A stretch of DNA of 64,000 bases from Noviluteimonas caseinilytica (lineage in GTDB: Bacteria; Pseudomonadota; Gammaproteobacteria; Xanthomonadales; Xanthomonadaceae), in NCBI RefSeq assembly GCF_018406605.1, contig NZ_AP024545.1, forward strand, positions 2,914,001 through 2,978,000. The letters run 5' to 3'. Below the pieces are notes generated by a model that ran no database searches, was not told the origin of the DNA, and saw nothing but the letters and a program-made list of their open reading frames with translations. This document shows, piece by piece, positions 35,586 through 47,645 of the stretch (positions within the stretch are counted from its first letter, which is position 1; every line of letters starts with the position of its first letter). Position numbers and translations under genes: made by a program.

Positions 35586-36313
35586 GTGCGCACGCCCCGG
35601 TGATGCTCGGCCCGGGCATCCCCTTCCCGCCCGCGGACCACGCGCTCGAAGATCCCAACGGCTTGCTCGCGATCGGCGGCGACCTGTCGCCCGGGCGCTT
35701 GCTCGATGCGTACCGGCACGGGATTTTCCCGTGGTATTCCGCGGGGCAACCGATCCTGTGGTGGTCGCCGGATCCGCGCATGGTGTTCCACACCGATCGC
35801 GTGCGGTTGTCGTCGCGCTTCCGGCGCACGTTGCGCCATTCGACGTGGCGCGTGCGCGCGGATACGCGTTTCGACGACGTCGTCGACGCCTGCGCCCGCA
35901 TCCCGCGCCCCGGCCAGCGCGGTACGTGGATCACGCCGGCGATGCGTCGCGCCTACGGGGAATTGCATCGCCTGGGGCATGCGCACAGCGTCGAAGTGCT
36001 CGACGGCGACCGGCTGGTGGGGGGCATCTACGGCGTGGCGATCGGCGCGATGGTGTTCGGCGAAAGCATGTTCAGCGCCGAATCGGGCGGATCGAAAGTC
36101 GCGCTGGCCGCCCTCGCCCGCGCCCTGCATGCGTGGGGATACCCGCTGATCGACGCGCAGGTGGAGAACGACCACCTGCCGACATTGGGCGCGCAATCGC
36201 TGCCGCGGCAGGCCTTCCTCGACCGCGTGCAGGCCCTGGTGCAGGCCCCGGAATCCCCGGGCGCATGGACCGATCGCTTCGGCACCCTGCCCGCCGCCGA
36301 CCTCGCCCGCTGA
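35582..36313 (+). CDS. aat: Leucyl/phenylalanyl-tRNA-protein transferase
   Basis: Adds Leu or Phe to N-terminal Arg/Lys of proteins, making them N-degrons for ClpS/ClpAP. At 243 residues it shows the family signatures IPFPPADHALEDPNGLLAIGGDLSPGRLLDAYRHGIFPWYS, WWSPDPRMVF, TWITPAMRRAYGELHRLGHAHSVEVLDG, GGIYGVAIGAMVFGESMFS and LIDAQVENDHLPTLGAQSLPRQAFL. I start at the ATG overlapping the previous stop (ATGA), which gives MSAHAPVMLGPGIPF. Its partners clpA and clpS lie 0.4-3 kb downstream on the other strand. Confidence 0.96.
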   Translation: MSAHAPVMLGPGIPFPPADHALEDPNGLLAIGGDLSPGRLLDAYRHGIFPWYSAGQPILWWSPDPRMVFHTDRVRLSSRFRRTLRHSTWRVRADTRFDDVVDACARIPRPGQRGTWITPAMRRAYGELHRLGHAHSVEVLDGDRLVGGIYGVAIGAMVFGESMFSAESGGSKVALAALARALHAWGYPLIDAQVENDHLPTLGAQSLPRQAFLDRVQALVQAPESPGAWTDRFGTLPAADLAR

Positions 36314-36370
36314 CCCGCGGGTCTGAACCCCGGGGCGGCCGCCCGCTTTCCCCGCCCTCCCCCGGCGTGC

Positions 36371-36376
36371 CAGAAT
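36371..36376 (+). promoter_or_regulatory. Possible -10 element for infA
   Basis: CAGAAT, 54 nt before the infA ATG, in an otherwise very GC-rich gap after aat. The -35 region is not recognisable. Confidence 0.3.
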
Positions 36377-36429
36377 GCGCGACTTTGCGGGCGGCCCATC
36401 GCCGCCCCGCGCTCTCATCCAGGAAACAA

Positions 36430-36648
36430 ATGGCCAAAGACGATGTCATCGAGTTCGAAGGGACGGTCACCGAAACCCTTCCGAACACCATGTTCCGGGT
36501 GAAGCTCGAGAACGGCCACGAGATCATCGCCCACATCTCCGGGCGCATGCGGAAGAACTACATCCGCATCCTCACCGGCGACAAGGTCAAGGTCGAAATG
36601 ACGCCCTACGACCTGACCAAGGGGCGCATCACGTATCGCATGAAGTAA
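36430..36648 (+). CDS. infA: Translation initiation factor IF-1
   Basis: A 72-residue OB-fold protein binding the ribosomal A site during initiation. The sequence is canonical: MAKDDVIEFEGTVTETLP, FRVKLENGHEIIAHISGRMRKNYIRILTGDKVKVEM, and the end LTKGRITYRMK. AGGAAACAA precedes the ATG. It is followed by a bidirectional terminator shared with clpA. Confidence 0.98.
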   Translation: MAKDDVIEFEGTVTETLPNTMFRVKLENGHEIIAHISGRMRKNYIRILTGDKVKVEMTPYDLTKGRITYRMK

Positions 36649-36668
36649 TGTGCGCTAAGTGATTGAAA

Positions 36669-36695
36669 AAAAAGGCGGCCACTGGCCGCCTTTTT
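36669..36695. terminator. Bidirectional terminator between infA and clpA
   Basis: A 12-bp perfect stem (AAAAAGGCGGCC) with loop ACT, A-run on the left and T-run on the right. It lies 20 nt after infA and 23 nt after clpA (opposite strand), so it can stop both transcripts. Confidence 0.95.
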
Positions 36696-36718
36696 CGTTT
36701 ACGAGTATCGCTGCGCGC

Positions 36719-38989
36719 TTACACCGTCACCGGCAGCAGCTTTTCCGGCTCCGGCGAGGCCTCGACGTACAACTCGCCATCGCGCACGTCGATGTTGACC
36801 CGGCCGCCGCCCACCAGCTTGCCGAACAGCAGTTCGTCCGCCAGCGGCCGCTTGATCTTGTCCTGGATCACGCGGGCCATCGGGCGTGCGCCCATCAGCG
36901 GGTCGAAGCCGTGCTGCGCCAGCCAGTCGCGCGCGGCCGGCGTGGCCGACAGCGAGACGTTCTTGTCGTGCAGCTGCACTTCGAGCTCGATCAGGAACTT
37001 GTCCACCACGCGCAGGATGTGGTCGAAGCCCAGCGCCTGGAACTGCACCACCGCATCGAGGCGGTTGCGGAATTCCGGGCTGAAGCCGCGGCGGATCGCT
37101 TCCATCGCATCCGTGCTGTGGTCCTGGCGGGTGAAGCCGATCGTGCGACGCGCGGCCTGTGCCGCACCGGCGTTGGTGGTCATCACCACGATCACGTTCT
37201 TGAAGTTGGCTTCGCGCCCGTTGGTGTCGGTGAGCGTGCCGCGGTCCATGACCTGCAACAGGATGTTGAAGATGTCCGGATGCGCCTTCTCGACTTCGTC
37301 GAGCAGCAGCACGCAGTGCGGCGTCTTGACGATCTTCTCCGTCAGCAGGCCGCCCTGGTCGAAACCGACGTAACCCGGGGGCGCGCCGATCAGGCGACTG
37401 ACCGAATGCGGCTCCATGTATTCGGACATGTCGAAGCGGACGAGCTCGATGCCCAACTGCAGCGCGAGCTGCCGCGTGACTTCGGTCTTGCCCACGCCGG
37501 TAGGGCCGGCGAACAGGAAGTTGCCGATCGGCTTGTCGGGATTTCCGAGGCCCGAGCGCGCGAGCTTGATGGCCGAGACCAGGGTGTCGATCGCCGGGTC
37601 CTGCCCGAAGATCACCATCTTCAAGTTGCGGTCGAGGTTCTTCAGCACGTCCTTGTCCGACGCGCTGACCTGCTTGGCCGGGATGCGCGCCATCTTGGCC
37701 ACGATCGTTTCGATCTCTTCGACATCGATCAGCGACTTGCGCACGGCGGCCGGCAGCAACCGCTGGCGCGCGCCGGCTTCGTCGATGACGTCGATGGCCT
37801 TGTCGGGCAGCAGGCGGTCGCCGATGTGCTTGACCGACAGGTCCACCGCGGCCTGCAGCGCTTCGTCGGCGTAGGTGACGCCGTGGTGCGATTCGTAGCG
37901 CGGCTTGAGGCCCTGCAGGATCTCGAAGGTCTCGCCCACCGTCGGCTCGACGATGTCGATCTTCTGGAAGCGCCGCGCGAGCGCGCGGTCCTTCTCGAAG
38001 ATGCCGCGGTATTCCTGGAACGTGGTGGACCCGATGCAGCGCAGTTCGCCCGAGGCGAGCACCGGCTTGATCAGGTTGGACGCGTCCATCGTGCCGCCGG
38101 ACGCGGAGCCCGCGCCGATGATCGTGTGGATTTCGTCGATGAAGAGGATCGCGCCCGGGTGCTTCTTCAGCTGCGCGAGCACCGCCTTCAGGCGCTTCTC
38201 GAAATCGCCGCGGTACTTGGTGCCCGCGACCAGCGCGCCGAGGTCCAGCGCGTAGATGACGGCATCGGCCAGCACTTCCGGCACGTTGCCTTCGACGATG
38301 CGCTTGGCCAGGCCCTCGGCGAGCGCCGTCTTGCCCACGCCGGCTTCGCCGACGTAGAGCGGGTTGTTCTTGCGGCGGCGGCACAGCACCTGGATGGTGC
38401 GTTCCACTTCGTCGCTGCGGCCGACGAGCGGATCGATCTTGCCGGCGAGCGCGAGGTCGTTGAGGTTGGACGCGAACTCGGCGAGCGCGTCGCCCTTGTG
38501 TTCGCTTTCCTCGCCCTGCTTGGCCTCGTCCTGCTGCGGCGATTCCTCGCCTTCGCCCTGGCGCGTGATGCCGTGCGACAGGTAGTTGACGACGTCCAGG
38601 CGCGTGACGTCCTGCTGGTTCAGGAAATAGACGGCGTGCGAATCCTTCTCGCCGTAGATGGCGACCAGCACGTTGGCGCCGGTGACTTCCTTCTTGCCGG
38701 AGGACTGCACGTGGTAGACGGCGCGCTGCAGCACGCGCTGGAAGCCCAGCGTGGGTTGCGTGTCGCGGCCGTCGTCGTCGGCAAGGCGCGCCACCGAGGT
38801 TTCGATGGCCTTGTCGAGTTCGTGGCGCAGGCGGGGGAAATCCGCGCCGATGGCCTTGAGGACGGCCTCGGCGGAGGGGTTGTCGAGCAGCGCGAGGAGC
38901 AGGTGCTCGACGGTCATGAACTCATGACGCGCTTCGCGTGCCCGCTTGTAACACTGGCCGATGGTCTGCTCGAGATCCTTGCTGAACAT
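36719..38989 (-). CDS. clpA: ATP-dependent Clp protease ATP-binding subunit ClpA
   Basis: AAA+ unfoldase that feeds substrates, including N-degrons delivered by ClpS, into ClpP. At 756 residues (E. coli 758) it has an N-domain (MFSKDLEQTIGQCYKRAREARHEFMTVEHLLLALL), D1 with Walker A GEAGVGKTALAEGLA near residue 215, and D2 with Walker A GPTGVGKTEVTRQLALQLG near 497. The ClpP-binding loop lies in the region around 615 (IGFTRQDHSTDAMEAI). I start at the ATG at 38989; upstream in-frame ATGs give no family sequence. It is transcribed after clpS, with 103 nt between them. Confidence 0.97.
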   Translation of the reverse strand: MFSKDLEQTIGQCYKRAREARHEFMTVEHLLLALLDNPSAEAVLKAIGADFPRLRHELDKAIETSVARLADDDGRDTQPTLGFQRVLQRAVYHVQSSGKKEVTGANVLVAIYGEKDSHAVYFLNQQDVTRLDVVNYLSHGITRQGEGEESPQQDEAKQGEESEHKGDALAEFASNLNDLALAGKIDPLVGRSDEVERTIQVLCRRRKNNPLYVGEAGVGKTALAEGLAKRIVEGNVPEVLADAVIYALDLGALVAGTKYRGDFEKRLKAVLAQLKKHPGAILFIDEIHTIIGAGSASGGTMDASNLIKPVLASGELRCIGSTTFQEYRGIFEKDRALARRFQKIDIVEPTVGETFEILQGLKPRYESHHGVTYADEALQAAVDLSVKHIGDRLLPDKAIDVIDEAGARQRLLPAAVRKSLIDVEEIETIVAKMARIPAKQVSASDKDVLKNLDRNLKMVIFGQDPAIDTLVSAIKLARSGLGNPDKPIGNFLFAGPTGVGKTEVTRQLALQLGIELVRFDMSEYMEPHSVSRLIGAPPGYVGFDQGGLLTEKIVKTPHCVLLLDEVEKAHPDIFNILLQVMDRGTLTDTNGREANFKNVIVVMTTNAGAAQAARRTIGFTRQDHSTDAMEAIRRGFSPEFRNRLDAVVQFQALGFDHILRVVDKFLIELEVQLHDKNVSLSATPAARDWLAQHGFDPLMGARPMARVIQDKIKRPLADELLFGKLVGGGRVNIDVRDGELYVEASPEPEKLLPVTV

Positions 38990-39092
38990 GGTGCGTTGGC
39001 CTCCGAAGACTTGGCCGTTGGTGACTGTTCCCCGAGATGGGGGTGCAACCGACCATTTCCAGCCCTTCAATACCGCGACTCACATACGCCGT

Positions 39093-39413
39093 TTACGCCT
39101 TTTCCATGGTGCACAGCAAGGGGTGTTGGTTGACCCGTGCGTATTCGTTGACCTGTGCCACCTTCGACTCTGCGACGTCGCGCGTGAACACGCCGCAGAC
39201 GCCGCGCCCGCGGGTGTGGACGTGCAGCATCACCTGGGTCGCCTTTTCGAGGTTCATGGCGAAAAACCGCATCAGGACGTCCACGACGAAGTCCATCGGC
39301 GTGTAGTCGTCGTTGAGGAGGAGGACGGAATACAGGGGCGGACGCGCGGTTTCCGGCTTGCTGGTCTCGACCATCGCGCCGTGGTCGCGTTCGTGTTCGT
39401 GCTTGCGGGCCAT
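39093..39413 (-). CDS. clpS: ClpA adaptor ClpS
   Basis: N-recognin adaptor (106 residues) that binds N-terminal Leu, Phe, Tyr or Trp and delivers substrates to ClpA. The pocket segment LYSVLLLNDDYTPMDFVVDVLMRFFAMN contains the conserved Asp-Asp-Tyr-Thr-Pro-Met-x-Phe-Val. HTRGRGVCGVFTRDVAESKVAQV follows. The N-terminal extension (MARKHEHERDHGAMVETSKPETARP) is charged and flexible. The ATG at 39413 lies 7 nt after a TATAAT box, with no space for a ribosome-binding site. Confidence 0.96.
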   Translation of the reverse strand: MARKHEHERDHGAMVETSKPETARPPLYSVLLLNDDYTPMDFVVDVLMRFFAMNLEKATQVMLHVHTRGRGVCGVFTRDVAESKVAQVNEYARVNQHPLLCTMEKA

Positions 39414-39420
39414 GGACGGG

Positions 39421-39426
39421 ATTATA
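39421..39426 (-). promoter_or_regulatory. Consensus -10 TATAAT directly upstream of clpS
   Basis: TATAAT on the minus strand is followed by CCCGTCC and the ATG. The start site would fall on or next to the A of the ATG, giving a leaderless clpS message. No good -35 lies 17 nt upstream. Confidence 0.6.
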
Positions 39427-39493
39427 GGGAAGCGTCGTGGACGACCGGCAGCCGTGTCGCCACAATGCCCGAACACACAGGGGACCCATCCAC

Positions 39494-40003
39494 ATGCGCC
39501 ATGCCAAGCCGTTGACCTTGCACGCCTGCATCCTCACTTGTGGCCTGGGCCTGGCGTTGTCCGCCGGCCCTGCCGTGGCCAAGGACCCGCCCAAGCCGGA
39601 CCTGAAGGTCACGGCGCAGCTGGACGCGGCCGGCATGTCGTACCAGGTGGACGAGGAAGGCGACTACAAGATGGTGTTCGAGATGGAGGACAAGCGGACG
39701 CAGGTGGTGTTCCTCCGCGCGCCGGTGGAAACCTTCGGCAAGCGCCGCATCCGCGAGATCTGGTCGCCGGCCTACAAGGCCGAGGCCGACGGGCAGGTCC
39801 CGATGGACGTCGCCAATCGCCTGCTCGACGCCACCATGGCCAACAAGATCGGCGCCTGGGCGGCCGAAGGCGACGTGGCGGTGTTCGTCGTGAAGATCGA
39901 CGCCGACGCCCCCGCCGCAGAATTGCGTGAAACCATCGAAGCCGCGGCCGACACCGCCGATGCGATGGAAAACGAACTCACCCCCGGCAAGGACGACTTC
40001 TGA
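39494..40003 (+). CDS. Secreted hypothetical protein (YbjN-like)
   Basis: A 169-residue exported protein. A signal peptide (LTLHACILTCGLGLALSAGPAVA, cleavage near residue 29) precedes a compact domain with LDAAGMSYQVDEEGDYKMVFEMEDKRTQVVFLRAP and REIWSPAYKA, then MDVANRLLDATMANKIGAWAAEGDVAVFVVKIDADAPAAELRETIEAAADTADAMENEL. The strand-helix order resembles the YbjN fold; this is a by-eye impression. The next gene starts directly after its stop (TGAGTG), so they are likely co-translated. Confidence 0.7.
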   Translation: MRHAKPLTLHACILTCGLGLALSAGPAVAKDPPKPDLKVTAQLDAAGMSYQVDEEGDYKMVFEMEDKRTQVVFLRAPVETFGKRRIREIWSPAYKAEADGQVPMDVANRLLDATMANKIGAWAAEGDVAVFVVKIDADAPAAELRETIEAAADTADAMENELTPGKDDF

Positions 40004-40465
40004 GTGAGCTACCGCGAGGGCCGCTTCTGGCAACCCGACGTCACCGTGGCCACGATCGTGGTCCGCGACGGGCGCCTGCTGGTCGTCGAGGAACGCGTCA
40101 ACGGCCAGCTCGTGCTCAACCAGCCCGCCGGGCACCTGGAACCGGATGAAAGCCTGGTCGAGGCCGCGCTGCGCGAAACGCGCGAGGAAACCGGTTGGGA
40201 CGTGCGCCTCACCGGGTTCGTCGGTGCGTACCAGTGGAAGGCCGAGACCGGCCGCCACTACCTGCGCTTCGCGTTCTCCGCCGAACCCGAACGCCACGAT
40301 CCCGACCGCAAGCTCGACACCGGCATCGAACGCGCGCTGTGGATGACGCCCGCCGAACTCGACGCCGCCCGCGACCGCCATCGCAGCCCGCTGGTGTGGC
40401 GCGCGGTCGCCGACCACCTCGCCGGCCGCCGCCATCCGCTGTCGATGGTCCAGCAGCTGGCGTGA
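40004..40465 (+). CDS. nudJ: NUDIX hydrolase, NudJ-like
   Basis: A 153-residue phosphatase of the NudJ type (hydrolyses nucleoside di-/triphosphates and HMP-PP). The Nudix box is complete: G-HLEPD-E-SLVEAAL-RE-TREETG near residues 43-64. The start is GTG, immediately following the previous stop. The order nudJ-mnmA-hflD matches E. coli, which supports the symbol. Confidence 0.88.
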   Translation: MSYREGRFWQPDVTVATIVVRDGRLLVVEERVNGQLVLNQPAGHLEPDESLVEAALRETREETGWDVRLTGFVGAYQWKAETGRHYLRFAFSAEPERHDPDRKLDTGIERALWMTPAELDAARDRHRSPLVWRAVADHLAGRRHPLSMVQQLA

Positions 40466-40484
40466 GCGTTCGGCCGCACTGCGC

Positions 40485-41609
40485 ATGACCCAGGTCCGCA
40501 CCATCGTCGGCATGTCCGGCGGCGTCGATTCGTCGGTCGCCGCGCTGTTGCTGCGCGACGCGGGCGAACCGATCGCGGGCTTGTTCATGCAGAACTGGGC
40601 CGACGACGGCAGCGGCGACTGCCGGGCCGATGACGATCGCCGCGATGCGGTCGCGGTGTGCGGACGCCTGGGCCTGCCGATCCACTTCCGCGATTTCTCG
40701 GGCGAATACTGGGACGGCGTGTTCTCGCACTTCCTCGCCGAATACGCCGCGGGCCGCACGCCGAACCCCGACGTGCTGTGCAACCGCGAGATCAAGTTCA
40801 AGCATTTCCTCGACGCCGCGCATGCGCTGGGCGCCGAGCGCATCGCCACCGGGCACTACGCGCGCGTGGCGATCCAGGGCGGCCGCGCGCAGTTGCTGCG
40901 CGCCGTGGATCGCAACAAGGACCAGAGTTACTTCCTGCACCAGCTCGGGCAGGCGCAGTTGTCGCAGACGGTGTTCCCGCTGGGCGAACTGGAGAAGGAC
41001 GCCGTGCGCCGCATCGCGCGCGAGGCCAACCTGCCGACGCACGCGAAGAAGGACTCCACCGGCATCTGCTTCATCGGCGAACGGGACTTTCGCGAATTCC
41101 TCGCGCGCTACCTCCCCGCCACGCCGGGCGAAATCCGGGATCCCTCCGGTGCCGTGGTCGGCGAACATCCCGGCGTGTTCTTCTTCACCCTCGGACAGCG
41201 CGAAGGCCTGCACATCGGCGGCGTGCGCGGGCGCGCGGCGGCGCCGTGGTACGTGGTGGGCAAGGACGTCGCCACGAATGTATTGGTCGTCGACCAGGGC
41301 AGCGACAGTCGTTTCCTGCAATCCGATCGCCTGTGGTCCGAGCCCGCGCACTGGATCGCCGGCGCCCCGCCCGCCACGCGCTTCACCTGCACCGCGCAGA
41401 CGCGCTATCGCCAGCGCGAAGAGCCCTGCACGGTGACGGTGGAAAGCGACGGATCGGTGGCCGTCGCGTTCGATCGGCCGCAGCGCGCTGTCACGCCGGG
41501 ACAATCGCTCGTGCTGTACGACGGGGATGCGTGCCTCGGGGGTGCGATCATCCTGCGCACCGACGCCCCCCTCGATCCTTCCTTCCCCCGGGAGTTCCAC
41601 GCCGCATGA
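40485..41609 (+). CDS. mnmA: tRNA-specific 2-thiouridylase
   Basis: Thiolates U34 of tRNA-Lys, -Glu and -Gln at position 2. At 374 residues it has the PP-loop GMSGGVDSSVAALLL near residue 10, the catalytic Cys in PDVLCNREIKF near 100, and the second Cys in DSTGICFIGERDFREFL near 195. The C-terminal barrel includes YVVGKDVATNVLVVDQG. Its stop overlaps the hflD start (ATGA). tRNA-Glu(UUC), one of its substrates, is encoded at 18.0 kb. Confidence 0.97.
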   Translation: MTQVRTIVGMSGGVDSSVAALLLRDAGEPIAGLFMQNWADDGSGDCRADDDRRDAVAVCGRLGLPIHFRDFSGEYWDGVFSHFLAEYAAGRTPNPDVLCNREIKFKHFLDAAHALGAERIATGHYARVAIQGGRAQLLRAVDRNKDQSYFLHQLGQAQLSQTVFPLGELEKDAVRRIAREANLPTHAKKDSTGICFIGERDFREFLARYLPATPGEIRDPSGAVVGEHPGVFFFTLGQREGLHIGGVRGRAAAPWYVVGKDVATNVLVVDQGSDSRFLQSDRLWSEPAHWIAGAPPATRFTCTAQTRYRQREEPCTVTVESDGSVAVAFDRPQRAVTPGQSLVLYDGDACLGGAIILRTDAPLDPSFPREFHAA

Positions 41610-42235
41610 GCCCAGCCGCCAATCCGCTCGACGATCGCGCCATCGCCCTCGCCGGCCTCGTGCAGGCGTTGCGCCAGGTGCGCCAGATCGCCGAAACCGG
41701 CCAGGCCGACAGCGCCGTGCTGCAGACGGCGCTCGACAGCGTGTTCCGCATCGACGCCACCTCGCCGCTGGAGATCTACGGCAACGCGCACGCCGTCGCG
41801 CCCGGGATGCAGTTGCTGTTCGACTATTTCGCCAACGAAGGCGATGCGAAGGATGCGTTGCTGCCGCGCCTGGCGCTGTCGGTGATGCAGCTGGAACGCC
41901 GCTTCGTGCGCGAAGGCGCCACCGCGACGAAAGTGCAGGAAGGCCTGCTCGCGCTCGCGCCCACCGCCGAGCGCCTCGGCAGCACCCATCCCGACGTGCT
42001 GGCCTCGCTCGGCACCCTGTACGCCGATACCGTCAGTCACCTGCGTCCGCGCGTGATGGTCCAGGGCAACCCGCATTACCTCGGCCAGGCGGCCATCGTT
42101 TCGGAAATCCGCGCCGTGCTGCTCGCGGCGCTGCGCTCGGCGGTGCTGTGGCGGCAAATGGGCGGCAGCCTGTGGGATTTCCTGCTCCGCCGGCGCGCGC
42201 TGGTGGGCGCGGTGCAATCGCACCTGCGACTCTGA
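41606..42235 (+). CDS. hflD: High-frequency lysogenisation protein HflD
   Basis: A 209-residue all-helical peripheral membrane protein; in E. coli it sequesters phage lambda CII. Family features are RAIALAGLVQALRQVRQIAETGQ, FRIDATSPLEIYGN, LLFDYFANEG, ALSVMQLERRFVREG, LASLGTLYADTVSHLRPRVMVQGNPHYLGQAAIVSEIRAVLLAALRSAVLWRQMGGSLWDFLLRRRAL. Coupled to mnmA as in enterobacteria. Cellular role outside lambda is unclear. Confidence 0.93.
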   Translation: MSPAANPLDDRAIALAGLVQALRQVRQIAETGQADSAVLQTALDSVFRIDATSPLEIYGNAHAVAPGMQLLFDYFANEGDAKDALLPRLALSVMQLERRFVREGATATKVQEGLLALAPTAERLGSTHPDVLASLGTLYADTVSHLRPRVMVQGNPHYLGQAAIVSEIRAVLLAALRSAVLWRQMGGSLWDFLLRRRALVGAVQSHLRL

Positions 42236-42263
42236 ACCGGGGCGCGCGGGGACCGCGCGTAAA

Positions 42264-42275
42264 CCCAAATTTGGG
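42264..42275. promoter_or_regulatory. Perfect palindrome CCCAAATTTGGG over the acnA -35
   Basis: A 12-bp perfect dyad whose right end overlaps the proposed -35 box (TTGGGA, 42271-42276) of acnA. Its position is that of a repressor operator. Confidence 0.5.
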
Positions 42276-42300
42276 AACCGACGGTTCGATCCGGCATAAT
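42271..42300 (+). promoter_or_regulatory. Probable acnA promoter
   Basis: TTGGGA (42271-42276) and CATAAT (42295-42300) are separated by 18 nt; the ATG lies 84 nt after the -10. This is the most AT-rich point of the 148-bp gap. Confidence 0.55.
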
Positions 42301-42383
42301 TCGCGGGCTCAGCGACGCCCTTTCCGTGGTTTTCCCGCGGATCGCAGGCCGCCCCCACTCGCACGCCCCACGGAGCCCCACGC

Positions 42384-45155
<2,772 letters not shown>

Positions 45156-45176
45156 GCCAACGCACGCAAGATCGGG

Positions 45177-45200
45177 AAAGGCGGCTCCGGCCGCCTTTTT
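45177..45200. terminator. Bidirectional terminator after acnA
   Basis: A 9-bp stem (AAAGGCGGC, loop TCCG) followed by a T-run on the plus strand and preceded by GGGAAA. It lies 21 nt past acnA and within 5 nt of the end of the convergent lipoprotein gene. Confidence 0.9.
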
Positions 45201-45204
45201 CGTT

Positions 45205-45642
45205 TCAGGACTTCGGCGCCCACTCCGCGCTCACCAGCTTCCAGTCGCCGCCCACCCTGCGCCAGCCGGTGGTGACATCGAACACCTGGCCCGAATCGGG
45301 CAGCAGGCCGCCCGCGCCGCCGGTCACCGCCGCGGTGAACTTCACCGTGGCGCCCTCCCCTTGCATCGCGATGTCCATTGGGCCGAACGTCGCGCCCACC
45401 GTGCGGTTGCGCAGGAAGATCACCTGCGCGAACCGCTTGGCCTGCGTGCGATCCATCCCGTCGGGTCCGATGAAATCGTCCGCGAGCCCGTCGGCCAGCG
45501 CGCCGGCATCGCGCGCTTCGATCGCCGACTGCATCGTTGCGATGTCGCGCCGCAATGCGACTTCCGGGGCATCGCGCTTGCACCCCGCGATGGCGACGGC
45601 GAGCGACAATGCGATCAACAAGGTGCGCAGGACAGCTGGCAT
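45205..45642 (-). CDS. NTF2/SnoaL-like lipoprotein
   Basis: A 145-residue lipoprotein. The N-terminus MPAVLRTLLIALSLAVAIAGC ends in a lipobox (AIAGC, lipidated Cys near residue 21). The rest resembles the NTF2-like fold: EVALRRDIATMQSAIEARDAGALADGLADDFIGPDG, VIFLRNRTVGATFGPMDIAMQGEGATVKFTAAVTGG, and VTTGWRRVGGDWKLVSAEWAP. The start ATG has GGGAG 8 nt upstream; an earlier in-frame ATG gives a non-signal leader. The role is unknown; such domains bind small molecules or act as assembly scaffolds. Confidence 0.8.
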   Translation of the reverse strand: MPAVLRTLLIALSLAVAIAGCKRDAPEVALRRDIATMQSAIEARDAGALADGLADDFIGPDGMDRTQAKRFAQVIFLRNRTVGATFGPMDIAMQGEGATVKFTAAVTGGAGGLLPDSGQVFDVTTGWRRVGGDWKLVSAEWAPKS

Positions 45643-45788
45643 CGCAATCTCCCGGAGGCTGCCGGCAAGGCTAATCCAGCGCCTTGCCAGCCTGTAGTGC
45701 CTATGCTCCAATCGGCCGCGACCGTACGGCAGCGGATTTTCCTGCGCCTTCCGGCACCGTCAGCAGTAGATCCCGGGGAGATCGCAGC

Positions 45789-47468
<1,680 letters not shown>

Positions 47469-47645
47469 TTCTTGCATCGGTTTCCAGTGACCGAATCATG
47501 GGGTGACCGCTCGTCGCCCCGTGACTGTAAACGCTTGCATTTTCACTCGGTCCTCGCGCCAGCCGGGGTGTAGCATCCCCCACGTGGGCTATTGCCCGCC
47601 CGCTGCCCACCCCTGTTCGCGGACGGGTTCCCAAGGGGAACGACC

